This document shows, in pieces, positions 1 to 10,790 of a stretch of DNA of 64,000 nucleotides. Numbering within the stretch: position 1 is the first letter of the stretch; every line of letters begins with the position of its first letter. The position numbers and the translations under genes are program-made. The notes below the pieces were generated by a model. That model did no database searches and was not told the origin of the DNA. It worked only from the letters and a program-made list of their open reading frames with translations. The stretch is taken from contig JNEN01001014.1 in NCBI GenBank assembly GCA_000697355.1, forward strand, positions 310,001 through 374,000, read 5' to 3'. The stretch is from Syncephalastrum monosporum B8922 (taxonomy: Eukaryota; Mucoromycota; Mucoromycetes; Mucorales; Syncephalastraceae).

Positions 1-3000
1 CCGTCAAGCTAAGATGAGGATTCATGTTAGCAAATGAGCTGATATGCCTCTAAGCCTGTAGTTAAACTTACAGCAAGCTCATCCTTGATGAGGCGGTAGG
101 CGACGTCTTTACGTCATAACAAGTTAGTGCGACCTTACACAAAGAAGATGAATGAAACCTACTCGAGGGCATCTCGTCCTAATATAAGAGTTATATTTAT
201 CAGTATGAGAAACTGCACTGTGCTTGCTCCCAGACAAAGAGCATACCTGAGGCATATCGTATCTGAGGTACCGCACATAGAAGGGAAAGGAGGACGGAAG
301 AAGAAACAATAAATGACTTGTAAAAGATAAGACGTATGCAAAACATACCTGGGGATCGCCTCGCAGGCCCAGCGGGTGCCGTAGACAGAGGTGCTTACGG
401 CATCGTGATGAAGCTCACCCTTGCTGGTGGACTCTTCAATACGAGCTATACAGAGGTAACTTGCATGAGCACACCATATACTCCCACGCACATAAAAAAG
501 AACCATGTCCCGGCCGGCCACGGTCTTCATTGTCTCCTATGACTCACCATTCGAGACCGCGTTCGAGAGGAAGACCATGATGAATACAAAGAAAATTCAG
601 GAGAAAAAAGGTAGTGAGATCGAGAACGCGGCCATGGGTTGGTATTTATAGAGATGCCATTGATTTCAGGCGCGAACTTTTCCAGAATGGGCGGCATTTA
701 AAGTGCTGCATGCACGCAGTATTACATACGGGAAAACCCTGCGCCCTCTTTCGACGCCGGTTTTACTAAACATGACAATTTTTCCATATACGGTAATGTG
801 TCATTTCGCTTGGCATCATCATCATTATCATCGTCACCATTACTTTTTCATTGTGCCGCGCCTCAAGGGAGTCTATATTATCCAAAGCAATCTCACGCTT
901 ATTATCTGAACTGACACATCTTTCTATTTAGTAGCTCCAGGGCAGATAAACAGACTGGAACATACAGAATATCTATTTGCCTTTTGTTTACTGTATGTAT
1001 TACATTAACCCGCGCGGGCGGATTCATCCGATCGCGCACGTACAAAAATAAGGAGGTAAGAGTCGGGCTATCCAAGGGGCTCTAATATACTGTACCTTTC
1101 TCGACACATAAAGAAGTCCAACACTTTTAAATACTTGAGACTTTAGTTAGACACGTCAGGCCTTGAGGGAGAAGCGGATTCAGAACGACGCGTCTTACTC
1201 TCTTGGCCGAAACACAACATAAAATCCCGTGATGCTCCAGGTCGGGGCAGCCTTATTCGTCGTTTGTCTAGATTATGTGTAATGGTCGACATGAAGGCGT
1301 CTACAGTAATCGCAGCACGACGGCGGAGTCGGATCGTTCCACTCCCTTTTACTTCTCCTTGAAGGGCCTCAATATTACATACATTATGTTGTAGGAGGGC
1401 AGCATGTCAGTCTCGATCATCGGAATATAGGCATTACAAACAAGACGGTCAGCCTCAGACAAAAGCAGCACGTATATTTCTACCCTTCTTGCTGCCCCAA
1501 GGGAGTGCTGACCGGTGTAACATAGAGACACGTACGTGTAAAAGCATGTTTACAGTAAATATGTACTGGAGACGAACGGATGGGAGACGCGAAGCTCATG
1601 GTTGCGCATGAGCGGTTTTGAATAAAAGAGGATAGCATCTTCCTTTTTTTGTTCTATTTAGTATAAACAAGTCTTGAGCAACGGTTTCACCTATACAGTA
1701 CATCAGAGGCTGGGAAGGTGATACCGAAAATGGCCAGAAGGATTGAAAGCACGCCAGAAGGTCCATTCCCAATTTGCTTATTTGACCGAGAAATAATGTT
1801 CTCGCGCCACATCATTCGCAAAATCTCAGACCCAATTATCTGGGAAAAATCCCAGTTTGTATACGTGCCACTTGCTTCACTTGCACCATGGCATGCCACT
1901 CTTGTGGTATATTCTGCGTAGGTATGAGGATATTAACCAATAAATACCATCTGGTAGTCGCTGGTCCCAACCTTGATGTGTCACTGAAGGAAAAGAGAAA
2001 GGATGTAGAGCTATCAGCTTTATCATTCTTCTATGCATATACTTCTACTGATGCGTATATTGACTCTCCTTCCTATCCTAGTATCATGTAATTGTAAATT
2101 CATATTCTAAGTAGTTTTGCACCGAAGAGGTACTTCGACAGATTGGGGGAGCATCTCGCTTGATTGAGAACTTAGCTGACGGGATCAGTGTTTTTCGTCT
2201 CGAGCTTAGACACCCCGATGGGGTTTATTGGTATGTCCATCAACATACTTGATTATAAACCAGACAAAGTGTCTTGTCTCACCATCTAGGGCCCACACCT
2301 ACAACCTTTTTGAGCATCTCGACTGTACCACCGAGTCCGTACACTAGTTCGACGCTATTCGTACTCTCATCTTCATGGCCTATTTACTCCACAAGTTGCT
2401 GGACACACGCGGCAACCTTTCCAGCCATGCACTCTTCTCGGCCACACTGTTCTATTTCTTGGAGACGATTCGCATGTATCCTTCACAGTGGATAGCGTGA
2501 CAAACGTTCCGCAGCAATGGACAACTAGTATCATAATGTTCAGATCACGAACAATGAGAATTACTGCTTCGGATGGCCGTGCCCTTCTTGGACCGAAATA
2601 TGGCTCTTTACATTGGCTTTTCTTCCCGAGCTCTCCTTTTGGCGAGGATTTATGGCGGGTTTCGTATCACAGATGTCTTCTCGATATCTAAAACATCCGT
2701 TCGCAACATTTGATTCGTGTTTGACATAGCCTCGTAACCAGCAACAGGATCGCAGAAAGTCATACACAGTCTTCTGGACGTATTCAGCGCCATAAAGTGA
2801 AGCACAACGATGTGAGCATATTTATGTGTGTGTGACACGTGCGAAGGTGTGGCAAAAGAATCACCCCTAGCTCTGGAACCTGCTCTTTGACGCCTCGTTC
2901 GCTGTGGCAACACACTAAATTTGCCACACCGACATTTCTCGCTAACTTTACTCAGGAAAAACTATATGCAGTCATTTTACCAGTGGACATGTAGTATCTA

Positions 3001-3639
3001 CCATTATGACCATGATCAATATTCCTCACACGAGAGTTGCCTACAGCTCTGAACTGGAGCTGCTTAAACTGATCGATTAATAATATTGAATGGCTACGGC
3101 TCAATTTTTTTTTTCTAAAAAATGCAGATACACATCGGGCTACATGGTGGAGGAAAACTTTAGGTGATTATGATTTTCTTTAGAAGCACCGTACGAGGTG
3201 CCTTCCACACGGAGGCCCTTGACAGCTTAGACATTGCTGGAGCCGGATAAGACACAACGAATAAACGGATGAATACTGCTTTCCCTTCAAATGCTTATAC
3301 TTACACATATGGTTGTTCAAACACCAACAGAACGTTGACGTGCAGCTTGACAACTAAGGGACTACTTGACTCTAGACAGTCGCCTCTCATACACCTGTAC
3401 ATCTACTTTCTCTTTTATTCACTTCTTCTCTTTGTTTCGCCTTCGCCTTCTCCTTACTTCCACTGCAGTAGGAACCCTTCGTAGGGTGCAAATCTCTTTT
3501 ATCTACCGTTTTGTTGGGTGATGAATATATTTTCTCTCCACGCTTCGGTGCATGATGGCTTCGTCCACTCTACTTCATCGTATTACCTGATCAAGCACTT
3601 GCTCCCCTTGAGACATCTATAAAACAACCCTGCGCTTGT
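1..3639. other. gene-poor stretch, no supported gene
   Basis: No reading frame here resembles a known protein, and I could not build an intron-exon model. The frames are short, broken and without bias. Around 2290-2490 the plus strand reads like weak decayed coding sequence (hydrophobic runs broken by a stop) but matches no family I recognise. It may be ageing repeat DNA. Confidence 0.5.
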
Positions 3640-4188
3640 TCTCGGACGCCACAAACTCCAGTTGGCACGGTTTATCCCACGGCGACCGTGTAAATGAACT
3701 GCACTCAGGTCCAGCGTCACTGTCTGCATAGGTGAACTGCATTCGTGCAGTATCACTCGAAGAATCAAGATCTAGGGCTACCGACGCCTGTGCAGGGACA
3801 TCCATCGACGTCACGAGCCGTCAGCTCCATCTTTTGACAGCAAAAAGTCGGCACCGTGAAGAGGAAGTACAGAGAATCCTGCAAGCCGTCGAGGAGCAGA
3901 CGATGCTGCTGGTATATGATTTTACGGAATTGTATACTGTACCTGCACGAGAATCGCACCGATGAGTTCTGGTCAGTATTCCGTATGCCAGCGACTATTT
4001 TCACTGTGTGTGATTTGCCCCATAATCAAGACTACAGTAGCTCGGCTAATTCGGTCGACGCGCTCGTATCTCGCTTCCTGCAGGCCCTAACGATGGCAAT
4101 GGCTGGCGAAAGGCCCATGACAGACTTTTCTGTGGTGGTCTTGGGAGCCTACAACGCAGGTCTCGACCTGCGTTACCGCCTGCGTTAA
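3640..4188 (+). pseudogene. possible decayed coding sequence, unknown family
   Basis: Two plus-strand frames look mildly protein-like. One (3732-3965) has a charged stretch with EEEVQRILQAVEEQ. The next, in another frame (ending at 4188), has the hydrophobic run TDFSVVVLGAYNAG. They overlap out of frame, and I found no splice pair that joins them without a stop. This may be a frameshifted relic or chance. I do not recognise the family and infer no function. Confidence 0.2.
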
Positions 4189-4539
4189 CAATTGCTTGAA
4201 AATTGAGCGTCAATGCAATGCACACGTATTCACTGCAAAGTTTAGATCATAATTCAGAGCCGAACAGAATATGACAGTTGTATATATACAGAAGATGCAT
4301 GAGCGAGGGCCGATCGCTTATAAAGATTGGCTACTGCCCAAAATGGACGAAACACTGCCATAATCCGCGCCACAAAGTGCATCCTAGAACATCAACGTGG
4401 CGCGTTATTGGACTTTATGAAATAAGATTTGGTTATTAGGACCAGAGATTACAATAGATAGAGAATGATATGATATAGAAAATGCTAGATACGAAAGGAA
4501 ATAAAAAAGAAAAGAAAAGAATGAGAACACAGACAAGAC
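4189..4539. other. intergenic, 3' flank of transporter gene
   Basis: AT-rich spacer downstream of the minus-strand transporter gene. I see no coding or RNA signal in it. Confidence 0.5.
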
Positions 4540-6313
4540 CTAGACCTTGGCGAAAATTTTCCAGCCGCCCTTGGCCACCCGGAGCCAGCCCGCAAAGAGA
4601 CCGCCGACGACCACCATCGAACCTGCCCACGCCGCACCGTACTGGTAGTTGGGCGGACTCGCCGTGTTGATCAGCGCGGACGCAATGGGTGTGCCAAACA
4701 TGTAGCCAAATAGGTTGGTGAAATACAGTAGGCCTACAGCAGGCGAGATGTTTTCGAGGCCCACCACCTGCGGCTGCACCGTTGGGAATAGCGCAATATA
4801 GCCGCCACCAAAGAAGCCGTACAGGACGGCAAAGACCCAGATCGTCGCTTCATTGTAAGTGTTGATCCAGATTGCTAGGCACATGACACCGGCCAAAAAG
4901 GTGCAGATAAATAAGCTGTTGAAGCGGCCGAGCTTGTCCCCCATGTAGCCGGTACAGATGCGTGCAGCTGCGTTCACGGCTGACATGATGGCAGAAAGGT
5001 TGGTGCCCACCCAGGGGTCGAGCTTGAGTACTTGTGCGTGGGCTATAGACGGAGGTTAGCAACTTGTTCAATGAAAGGGTTAAGATGGTTTACATGGCAA
5101 TAAGAAGAAAGGCGTCTACGTAGAGCGTATATGAGTTCACACAGACTAAAACAAGAAGACACCGCTGTTCTCGCTTACCATATAGCCAAAGGTGGTGATG
5201 AGGCCGTGCAAGAAGAGAATGCAAAACAGAGGGTTCTTGAACAGGTACCAGGATATAATCTGTCGTCCGGGCCGGCCGCCCGTTTGTTGATGCGTACCAA
5301 AGGGTCTCACAAGCAGTACAGAGATGCTGATGAGAACAAAGCACATAATGCCGACGATACTATGTATGCCCTATTGTAAGCCTCATATGATCATGTATAT
5401 AATATTTCAGCTTACCGTAATGCCCAGCGGTAGCCTACACTGGCAATGGCAGCCTGGCAAATATTGCTCACACAAAGACCGCCAATACCAGAACCTACGC
5501 AAGCCTGGTTTAGGCCCGTTTCCAGATATAAAACCTCCAGAATACGTACCTGACATGGCAAGACCCACGGCTAAACCACGCTTTTCCGAAAACCACTGCT
5601 GTGGCGCACCGATGCAGGGGAACCACACAAATGAGGCACCGATACCAAACAGAACGCCTTGGGTGAGGAAGACGTGCCAGAGCTGTAGTTGCGATGAGCC
5701 CAGGATACATGGATTCAAATTGTTTCTCTATACCTCTTTAGCAAAACTGGCCAAGATGAGGGCGGCCGTGCACAGGATGGTGCCTGTGACAAGCATGTAG
5801 CGGTAACCCATGGTGCGGATCACCAATTGGTTGATCGGGCCCAAAATAAAAAAGAGCGCTACGCAGATGGATCCAACCCACGAGAGCTTTGACATTTGGT
5901 TTAAAAAGACATGTTCCTTGTAGTAAGCGAGGAAGACACCCCAGCTGCAACATGGCGTAAGTATGGAGTATATGGGTGGTGTCGTTTGACTTGCCTGTAG
6001 TTGTATCCAAAACTTTTGCAAATAAAAGAGAATAGAGAGGTGTGTCAATATTATCCACCAGAATAAAAAAAATTTGCTTCATCACAAAAAAAAAAAAAAA
6101 GTTACATGGAAAACAGCCCCTACAAAGAAAAATAAAAGCAGTAAGCACACGATCCCAGTCGAACTCAAAGGGGGCTGTCTTTACCAGAAAGGAGCCAAAA
6201 ACGACGAGCCACCCTCGACCACCGTCCGGCGGCGTCAATGGCTTCTCTATTTCCGGGACGGGGGAGCGTTCACTATCGACGATGACGTCCACCGGTGCTT
6301 TGTCGCTTTGCAT
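4540..6313 (-). CDS. monocarboxylate transporter-like MFS permease (SLC16/MCH family)
   Basis: Plasma- or organelle-membrane transporter of the major facilitator superfamily, probably moving monocarboxylates with protons; the substrate is inferred from the family. Nine exons, read right to left: 6313-6185, 6119-6106, 6012-5995, 5944-5734, 5682-5550, 5494-5416, 5359-5179, 5115-5094, 5042-4540, giving 429 aa in frame. The N-terminus has the family motif DGGRGWLVVFGSFL at the start of TM1. Later come FGYNYSWGVFLAYY, LTQGVLFGIGASF and a second-half TM with LDPWVGTNL. Exons of 14, 18 and 22 nt were placed from family continuity plus splice sites; the intron 5945-5994 uses a GC donor. The frame stays open upstream to an ATG at 6457, but the short N-terminus starting at 6313 is more typical. 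TMs and family are clear; the micro-exon choices are the least certain part. Confidence 0.85.
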
Positions 6314-6853
6314 GCGGGAGTTTGGAGTTCCAAAAGAAGAAGGAAAATTGACTGCACGTCCCGAGAGCAGCTTAATATTCGACCAGCGATCCCAGTCTTG
6401 GCCAATGATGGTGCCTGGTCGTCTCGAGCCTTGCGGCTGGCCTCGTCTGGGACGCATTTGGTACTAGTGTTGTACAAGATTATCGTAGTGCTTGTGAGCC
6501 AGGTTGAGTGATCTGATAGACTATTCACGCATCTCTCTGTGTATTCTCTGCGTGTGTGCGCACTTGAATCATGCACCGTGAATATCCACTGAATGACAAC
6601 TCCTTGCATAAAAGTATAAACGGGTCTGTTTATGCAAAAATTTCTGTTTATATTTAGGTAATTACATCACGAGGACATCAAGTAGCAAGTTTTGCCACAA
6701 CTTCATCCAAAACTGGATGAATTGGGTGAGTCTGTATATGCAAATGAGTTCATGTTGAGGAGTTTGCGAGGGAGGTGAAAGCTAGAGAACGAGAACGAGA
6801 GAGAGAGAGAGAGAGCGAGAGAAAAGAAAAAAAACAGGCTAGAAAATAGTGTA
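6314..6853. other. intergenic: transporter promoter side and nucleoporin 3' flank
   Basis: This holds the upstream region of the transporter gene and the downstream end of the nucleoporin gene, both on the minus strand. A GA-rich purine tract lies at about 6788-6830. No other gene is visible. Confidence 0.5.
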
Positions 6854-9282
6854 CTAAATTTTTGACTTTTGCAGCTTCTCCACGCGCTGGTGCAAGCCAG
6901 CCACGCGCGCCGCGAGGGTGAGCAAGGCCTTGCCTTGGTCGCGAATGAGCTCCGGAATGTGCTGTGGGCTGGGTTGCTGGTGCTGGTGCTGGCTAGCATG
7001 CATGGGCGCCATGCGGTCCTCGAGCTGGTTCACGGTCGTCAAATAATCGCGGCACCGCTTTTCGAGGGATGTGACAGTCGAAAAGAAATATTCACGGTGG
7101 ACGGTGACACCGGTGGTCTTGGGCCGCTGGCCGGCCTTCCAGGGCATGTTCTCGTCGACAAACAGCTTGGCGACAGCCGCATTCTTGATTTGGTATTCAT
7201 TGTCGCCCGAGAGGGTCTCGATCTTGACCTTGGTCGACTCTTGGTGCTCCTTCAGGAGCTGGGTCTCTTTCAAGCAGGCATCAGAGCGCTGCGAGACGTC
7301 GTCAATGAGCTCGCCATTGTGCGCGAGTTGCTGCGTCTCAATCTTCTTGCACAGGTCGACCTGGTCGTGGATAAACTGGTATACGTAGTTGAGCTCGTTC
7401 TGGGCGTTCTCAGCCAGCTCATAGTAGCGCGTGCGGCGCTCGACTTCTTCCGGTTTGGTGACCTTGGCTTGTACGACCGTCTGCTCTGCAGGTGTGGCGG
7501 TGGGCTTACCACTGCAATACGCGAAATAGAATGAGTTATCACGGCTCGCTGGATGTGTTCTTTGTAAAAAAAAAATACTTACAAGACGTCATTGGTTTTG
7601 GAGGACACAGAGAAGGAAGACTCCGTAGCGGGCTTGTTGGAGACCTCGACCATGTTGCTCTTGAAGGGCGATTCGGGTTTGGATGTAGCTGGTTGCTTTT
7701 GGTTTTCTTTATCCTGCGAGGCGTCGACCGACGTCCGCTTTTTGGGTGCCTCCTCGCCATGATCCACACTTCGTTTTCTGCTAGCTGCACTCAGACCCGT
7801 GGCAGGTGCAGTGTCGTCTTCGGGCCGCTCATCGGCAGCGGGAGCCTTGCTGGGTGCCTTGTTGAGATCCTCAGCCGAGATGGATTGTGATAACTTGGAC
7901 TTGCCGTGGACGAATTTGGCAGCAGGTGCCTGGAGATCGTCGCCGCTCTTTCGTTTCGAGCCGGTCGATGCGGCTACACACAATGAAACAGAGACACGCC
8001 TCAGAACCATTACTTGACAAAGAGGAACGCATTGTACTTACATTCTGCAGTGCTTGGAGAGGCAGTGCTGGTCGCGGACGCGGGGGCGGTGAGCGAGGGC
8101 GCAATGGGTGAGCTTGTGACGACCGCTGCGGCAGGCTGTGAGGTGAATGGGGTGAAAGAGGGTGCAGGTGCGGGTGCGGCCGACGAGGCAGCCGTCGTGG
8201 CCGTCGAAGAGGCCGTCGACGCAGCAGCAGGAAGCGAGAAGGAGAAGGTGGGTGCCGAGGTCGTTGCGGGTGCGGGCGCGACGCCAAAGGTGGGTGCAGA
8301 TGCGGCGGGGGTGCTGGCCGGGGGCGACTTGGGGGTGAATGAGAAAATGGGCGCTTGGGACGAGGTGCCGAAGGCGGGTGCGGGCGTCGAGGCGGGTGCA
8401 GCTGCTGCTGTCGACGTCGAGGGTGCAGACGTAGTGGCAGGCGCAGAGAACGAAAACACAGGCGAGGTCTGTGCGGGTGCAGCCGCGCCAAAGGCAGAGG
8501 TGCTGGCCGGTGCCGGAGCAGCGGCAGGCGCGGACGCTGGCGCGGAGGTCGTGCCAAAATTGAAAGACGGCTGAGACTTGAAGGGAGAGGCCATGGGCGG
8601 TGGGCTTCCCACAGACTGCTGCGATGGCGACCCGAAGGTGACTACGGGGGACGTCTGTGTCGGAGCAGCCGAGGGAGAGGCAGCACTGCCTCCAAAGCCG
8701 CCCGTCGAAGGAGCAGCGCCAAACGGCGAGGTGGGTGGGTTCAGTCCAGGGGAGCCCAGCGGAGCATTCGATGACTGAGAGCTGGAGCCTGAGCCAAAGT
8801 TGACGGGAGGGCTGTTGACGCCACCAAAGTTGAAACCGACGGAGGGTGCAGATGTTGCTGTTGCTGTTGATTTTTATACAAAGAAGACAACACATAGATC
8901 AATAAATGATATACACAAAAGAAAAAGGTCGCGCGTATGACAGAGTCGGTAGGGAGGATCAGGATAAGGAGGTATCGATTTGCCGTTCTTTTCTCTCTGT
9001 CTCTCTCTCGCTTCGCTCGCATTCCCTGTCTGTCTTCAAAAGCAAAACCATCCTACCTTGCGAATTCGCGGCACCAAACGCACTTGTACCGCTACCGAAT
9101 GGCGCAGGTGGCTGCGACGTCTGAGGTGCAAAGTTAAAGGTGGCCGGTGCAGAGGGCTGTCCTCCAATGCCAGGCGTAAAGTTGGGAAAGCTGCCTGATT
9201 CATTCGATGCGGATCGATTCAGCCGCCGACGAGGTCTTGCAATGGCACGACCTGCCATTTGCTCGTCCGTAGCACGTTGCAT
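6854..9282 (-). CDS. NUP49: FG nucleoporin, Nup49/Nup58 family
   Basis: Component of the central transport channel of the nuclear pore (the Nsp1-Nup57-Nup49 complex in yeast, Nup62-54-58 in animals). Exons 9282-9057, 8863-8042, 7973-7583, 7511-6854 give 698 aa in frame. Residues 1 to about 350 are low-complexity and rich in Ala/Ser/Pro/Thr, with scattered FG repeats such as GFNFGG, VNFGSG, FNFGTT, AFGAA and TFGVA. A charged middle has KRKS and KKRTS clusters. The last ~200 residues form a predicted coiled coil with HREYFFSTVTSLEKRCRDYL and LLTLAARVAGLHQRVEKLQK, which match the Nup58/Nup49 C-terminal pattern better than Nup62. The FG part is Ala-rich and makes long open frames on the opposite strand that are not genes. 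Family assignment as Nup49/58 rather than Nup54/57 is likely, not certain. Confidence 0.85.
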
Positions 9283-9506
9283 TGTAAATGTTTCTTCAGA
9301 TCGTTGAGGGAGTCGAAGGTTGGGGCAGATGAAGAGGCACAAGCACCTCTTATTGTTGTAAGATAATGTGTGTGTAAAGGTTGTGCGTGTGTGTGCGGAA
9401 GGAAAATACGCGCGCGCAATCTTTTTTCTTTTTTTCTGTGTCCTTGTCTGAATTCCACAGTGTCGCATGACTGTTCAATTTTTTGGATTTGTTGCCAGGA
9501 TTCATT
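9283..9506. promoter_or_regulatory. divergent promoter region, NUP49 / TatD nuclease
   Basis: 224 bp separate the start codons of two divergently transcribed genes, so promoter elements must be shared or overlapping. It contains a CA/TG-rich run (about 9367-9395) and a pyrimidine tract before the TatD start. No classical TATA box stands out. Confidence 0.55.
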
Positions 9507-10685
9507 ATGGACGTCCACGCGCACATCACAACCACCAACTTCCCCACCCAAGCTGACCCTCCACGCATTACACTCCATGCCCTTCTAGAAAACGCCAAAC
9601 AGGCCGGCGTACGTCACATTGTCAGTGTCACTGAATCGGAGCGCGATGTCGAAGTCATTCTGGGCTTGGCGCGCGACACAGACGGGTTTATCCTGCCTGC
9701 GGTCGGTCTGCACCCGGTCCAACCCGTCGACGACGGTGAACGCTCCGTCACTACGGATGACTGGACACGGTTCGAGCCGCTCTTATTAAAGGCAATCCAA
9801 GATAATACGATTGCCTGTGTGGGAGAGAGTCTGTATCACGTCCGACCGCCTTGGGTGTGCAGCTGCTGACAGAAAATCCTTCATAGTTGGATTGGATTTT
9901 TCGCGACACATCATCACGGGTAACCAGCGCAACGAGGACCCTGAAGATCAAATAAGGGATATTCAGAGACACGTCTTTCGGCGTCAGGTCCAACTCGCCA
10001 TCGACGCTGATCTCCCTGTGAACGTCCACTCTCGGTAAAGAAAAACAAAAGGAAAAAGGATGCAGAACCTTACCCTTGAGTTGGATGGGCTTATCAGATC
10101 GGCTGGGCACCATGCACTTGAGATCCTCTACGAATTAAACGCGAAACGCGTGATCATGCATGCTTTCGATGGCAAGTAGGTCGCTTGGTATACATCCAGT
10201 TCCACTCTTCCGCTCTTGCTCATGCCGTGGTATCTTCTGTATCTCCCCCTCCTCATGCGTGCACTAAGGCTCTCATATGCAAAGAAAGCAGTAGAGCGCG
10301 GGTACGTTTGATATCGCACATCAGCGCTTAAGAAGCTTCATTGAGTTTAGTTTCTACTTTTCTGTGCCTCCTTCGATCGTCCGGTCCCCACAAAAACAAA
10401 ACATGGTGGCCGCACTACCCCTCAGTCATCTCTTGCTTGAGTCGGATGCACCGGCCTTGGGTCCCGAGAAGGGCGTCGATAATGAACCTGCGAATATTAT
10501 GATCTCGGCCAAAGAAATTGCCCGCATCAAGCAGATCTCAGTCGAACAAGTGGTACGTGTATCAAAGTTGCAATTCTACTCTCTGAATACTAACGAAGCT
10601 GGTACATATCTATCTATACATGTATATATATATATAGATTCAAGAAACCACGCGCAACGCAGAGGCTTTGTTTAACAAGCAATGA
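9507..10685 (+). CDS. TatD-family metal-dependent deoxyribonuclease
   Basis: Predicted Mg2+-dependent DNase of the TatD family (amidohydrolase-fold TIM barrel), linked in other organisms to DNA repair and apoptotic DNA breakdown. Exons 9507-9828, 9887-10034, 10098-10175, 10269-10301, 10351-10552, 10638-10685 give 276 aa in frame. Metal-site and core motifs appear in family order: DVHAHI at the N-terminus, CVGEIGLDF (split by the first intron), NVHSRSAGHH, VIMHAFDGK, the S/P-rich loop FYFSVPPSIVR, and LLLESDAPALGPEKG. The start at 9507 puts DVHAH at the N-terminus as is usual; an in-frame ATG at 9483 would add eight residues. The fourth exon is only 33 nt and its acceptor was chosen by frame and family fit. 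Confidence 0.88.
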
Positions 10686-10790
10686 ATACAAAGTCTGAAA
10701 ACCATAAAAAAATCAGCGCGCGCATGAATTCGTGACCGATGTTTCTCTCCCTCTCTCTCTTTTTACTCTGTACTTGTTTTCTCTCTCTTC

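Noticed and set aside
5995..6105. Reading straight through the first transporter introns to give a longer N-terminal protein
   Set aside because: The read-through frame loses TM1 and does not match the MCT family, while the spliced version restores it and keeps the total frame.
8010..8612. Long Ala/Gly-rich frames on both strands in the nucleoporin FG region
   Set aside because: Low-complexity GCN-type codons give open frames in several phases. Only the minus frame with FG repeats joins cleanly to the conserved coiled-coil exons.
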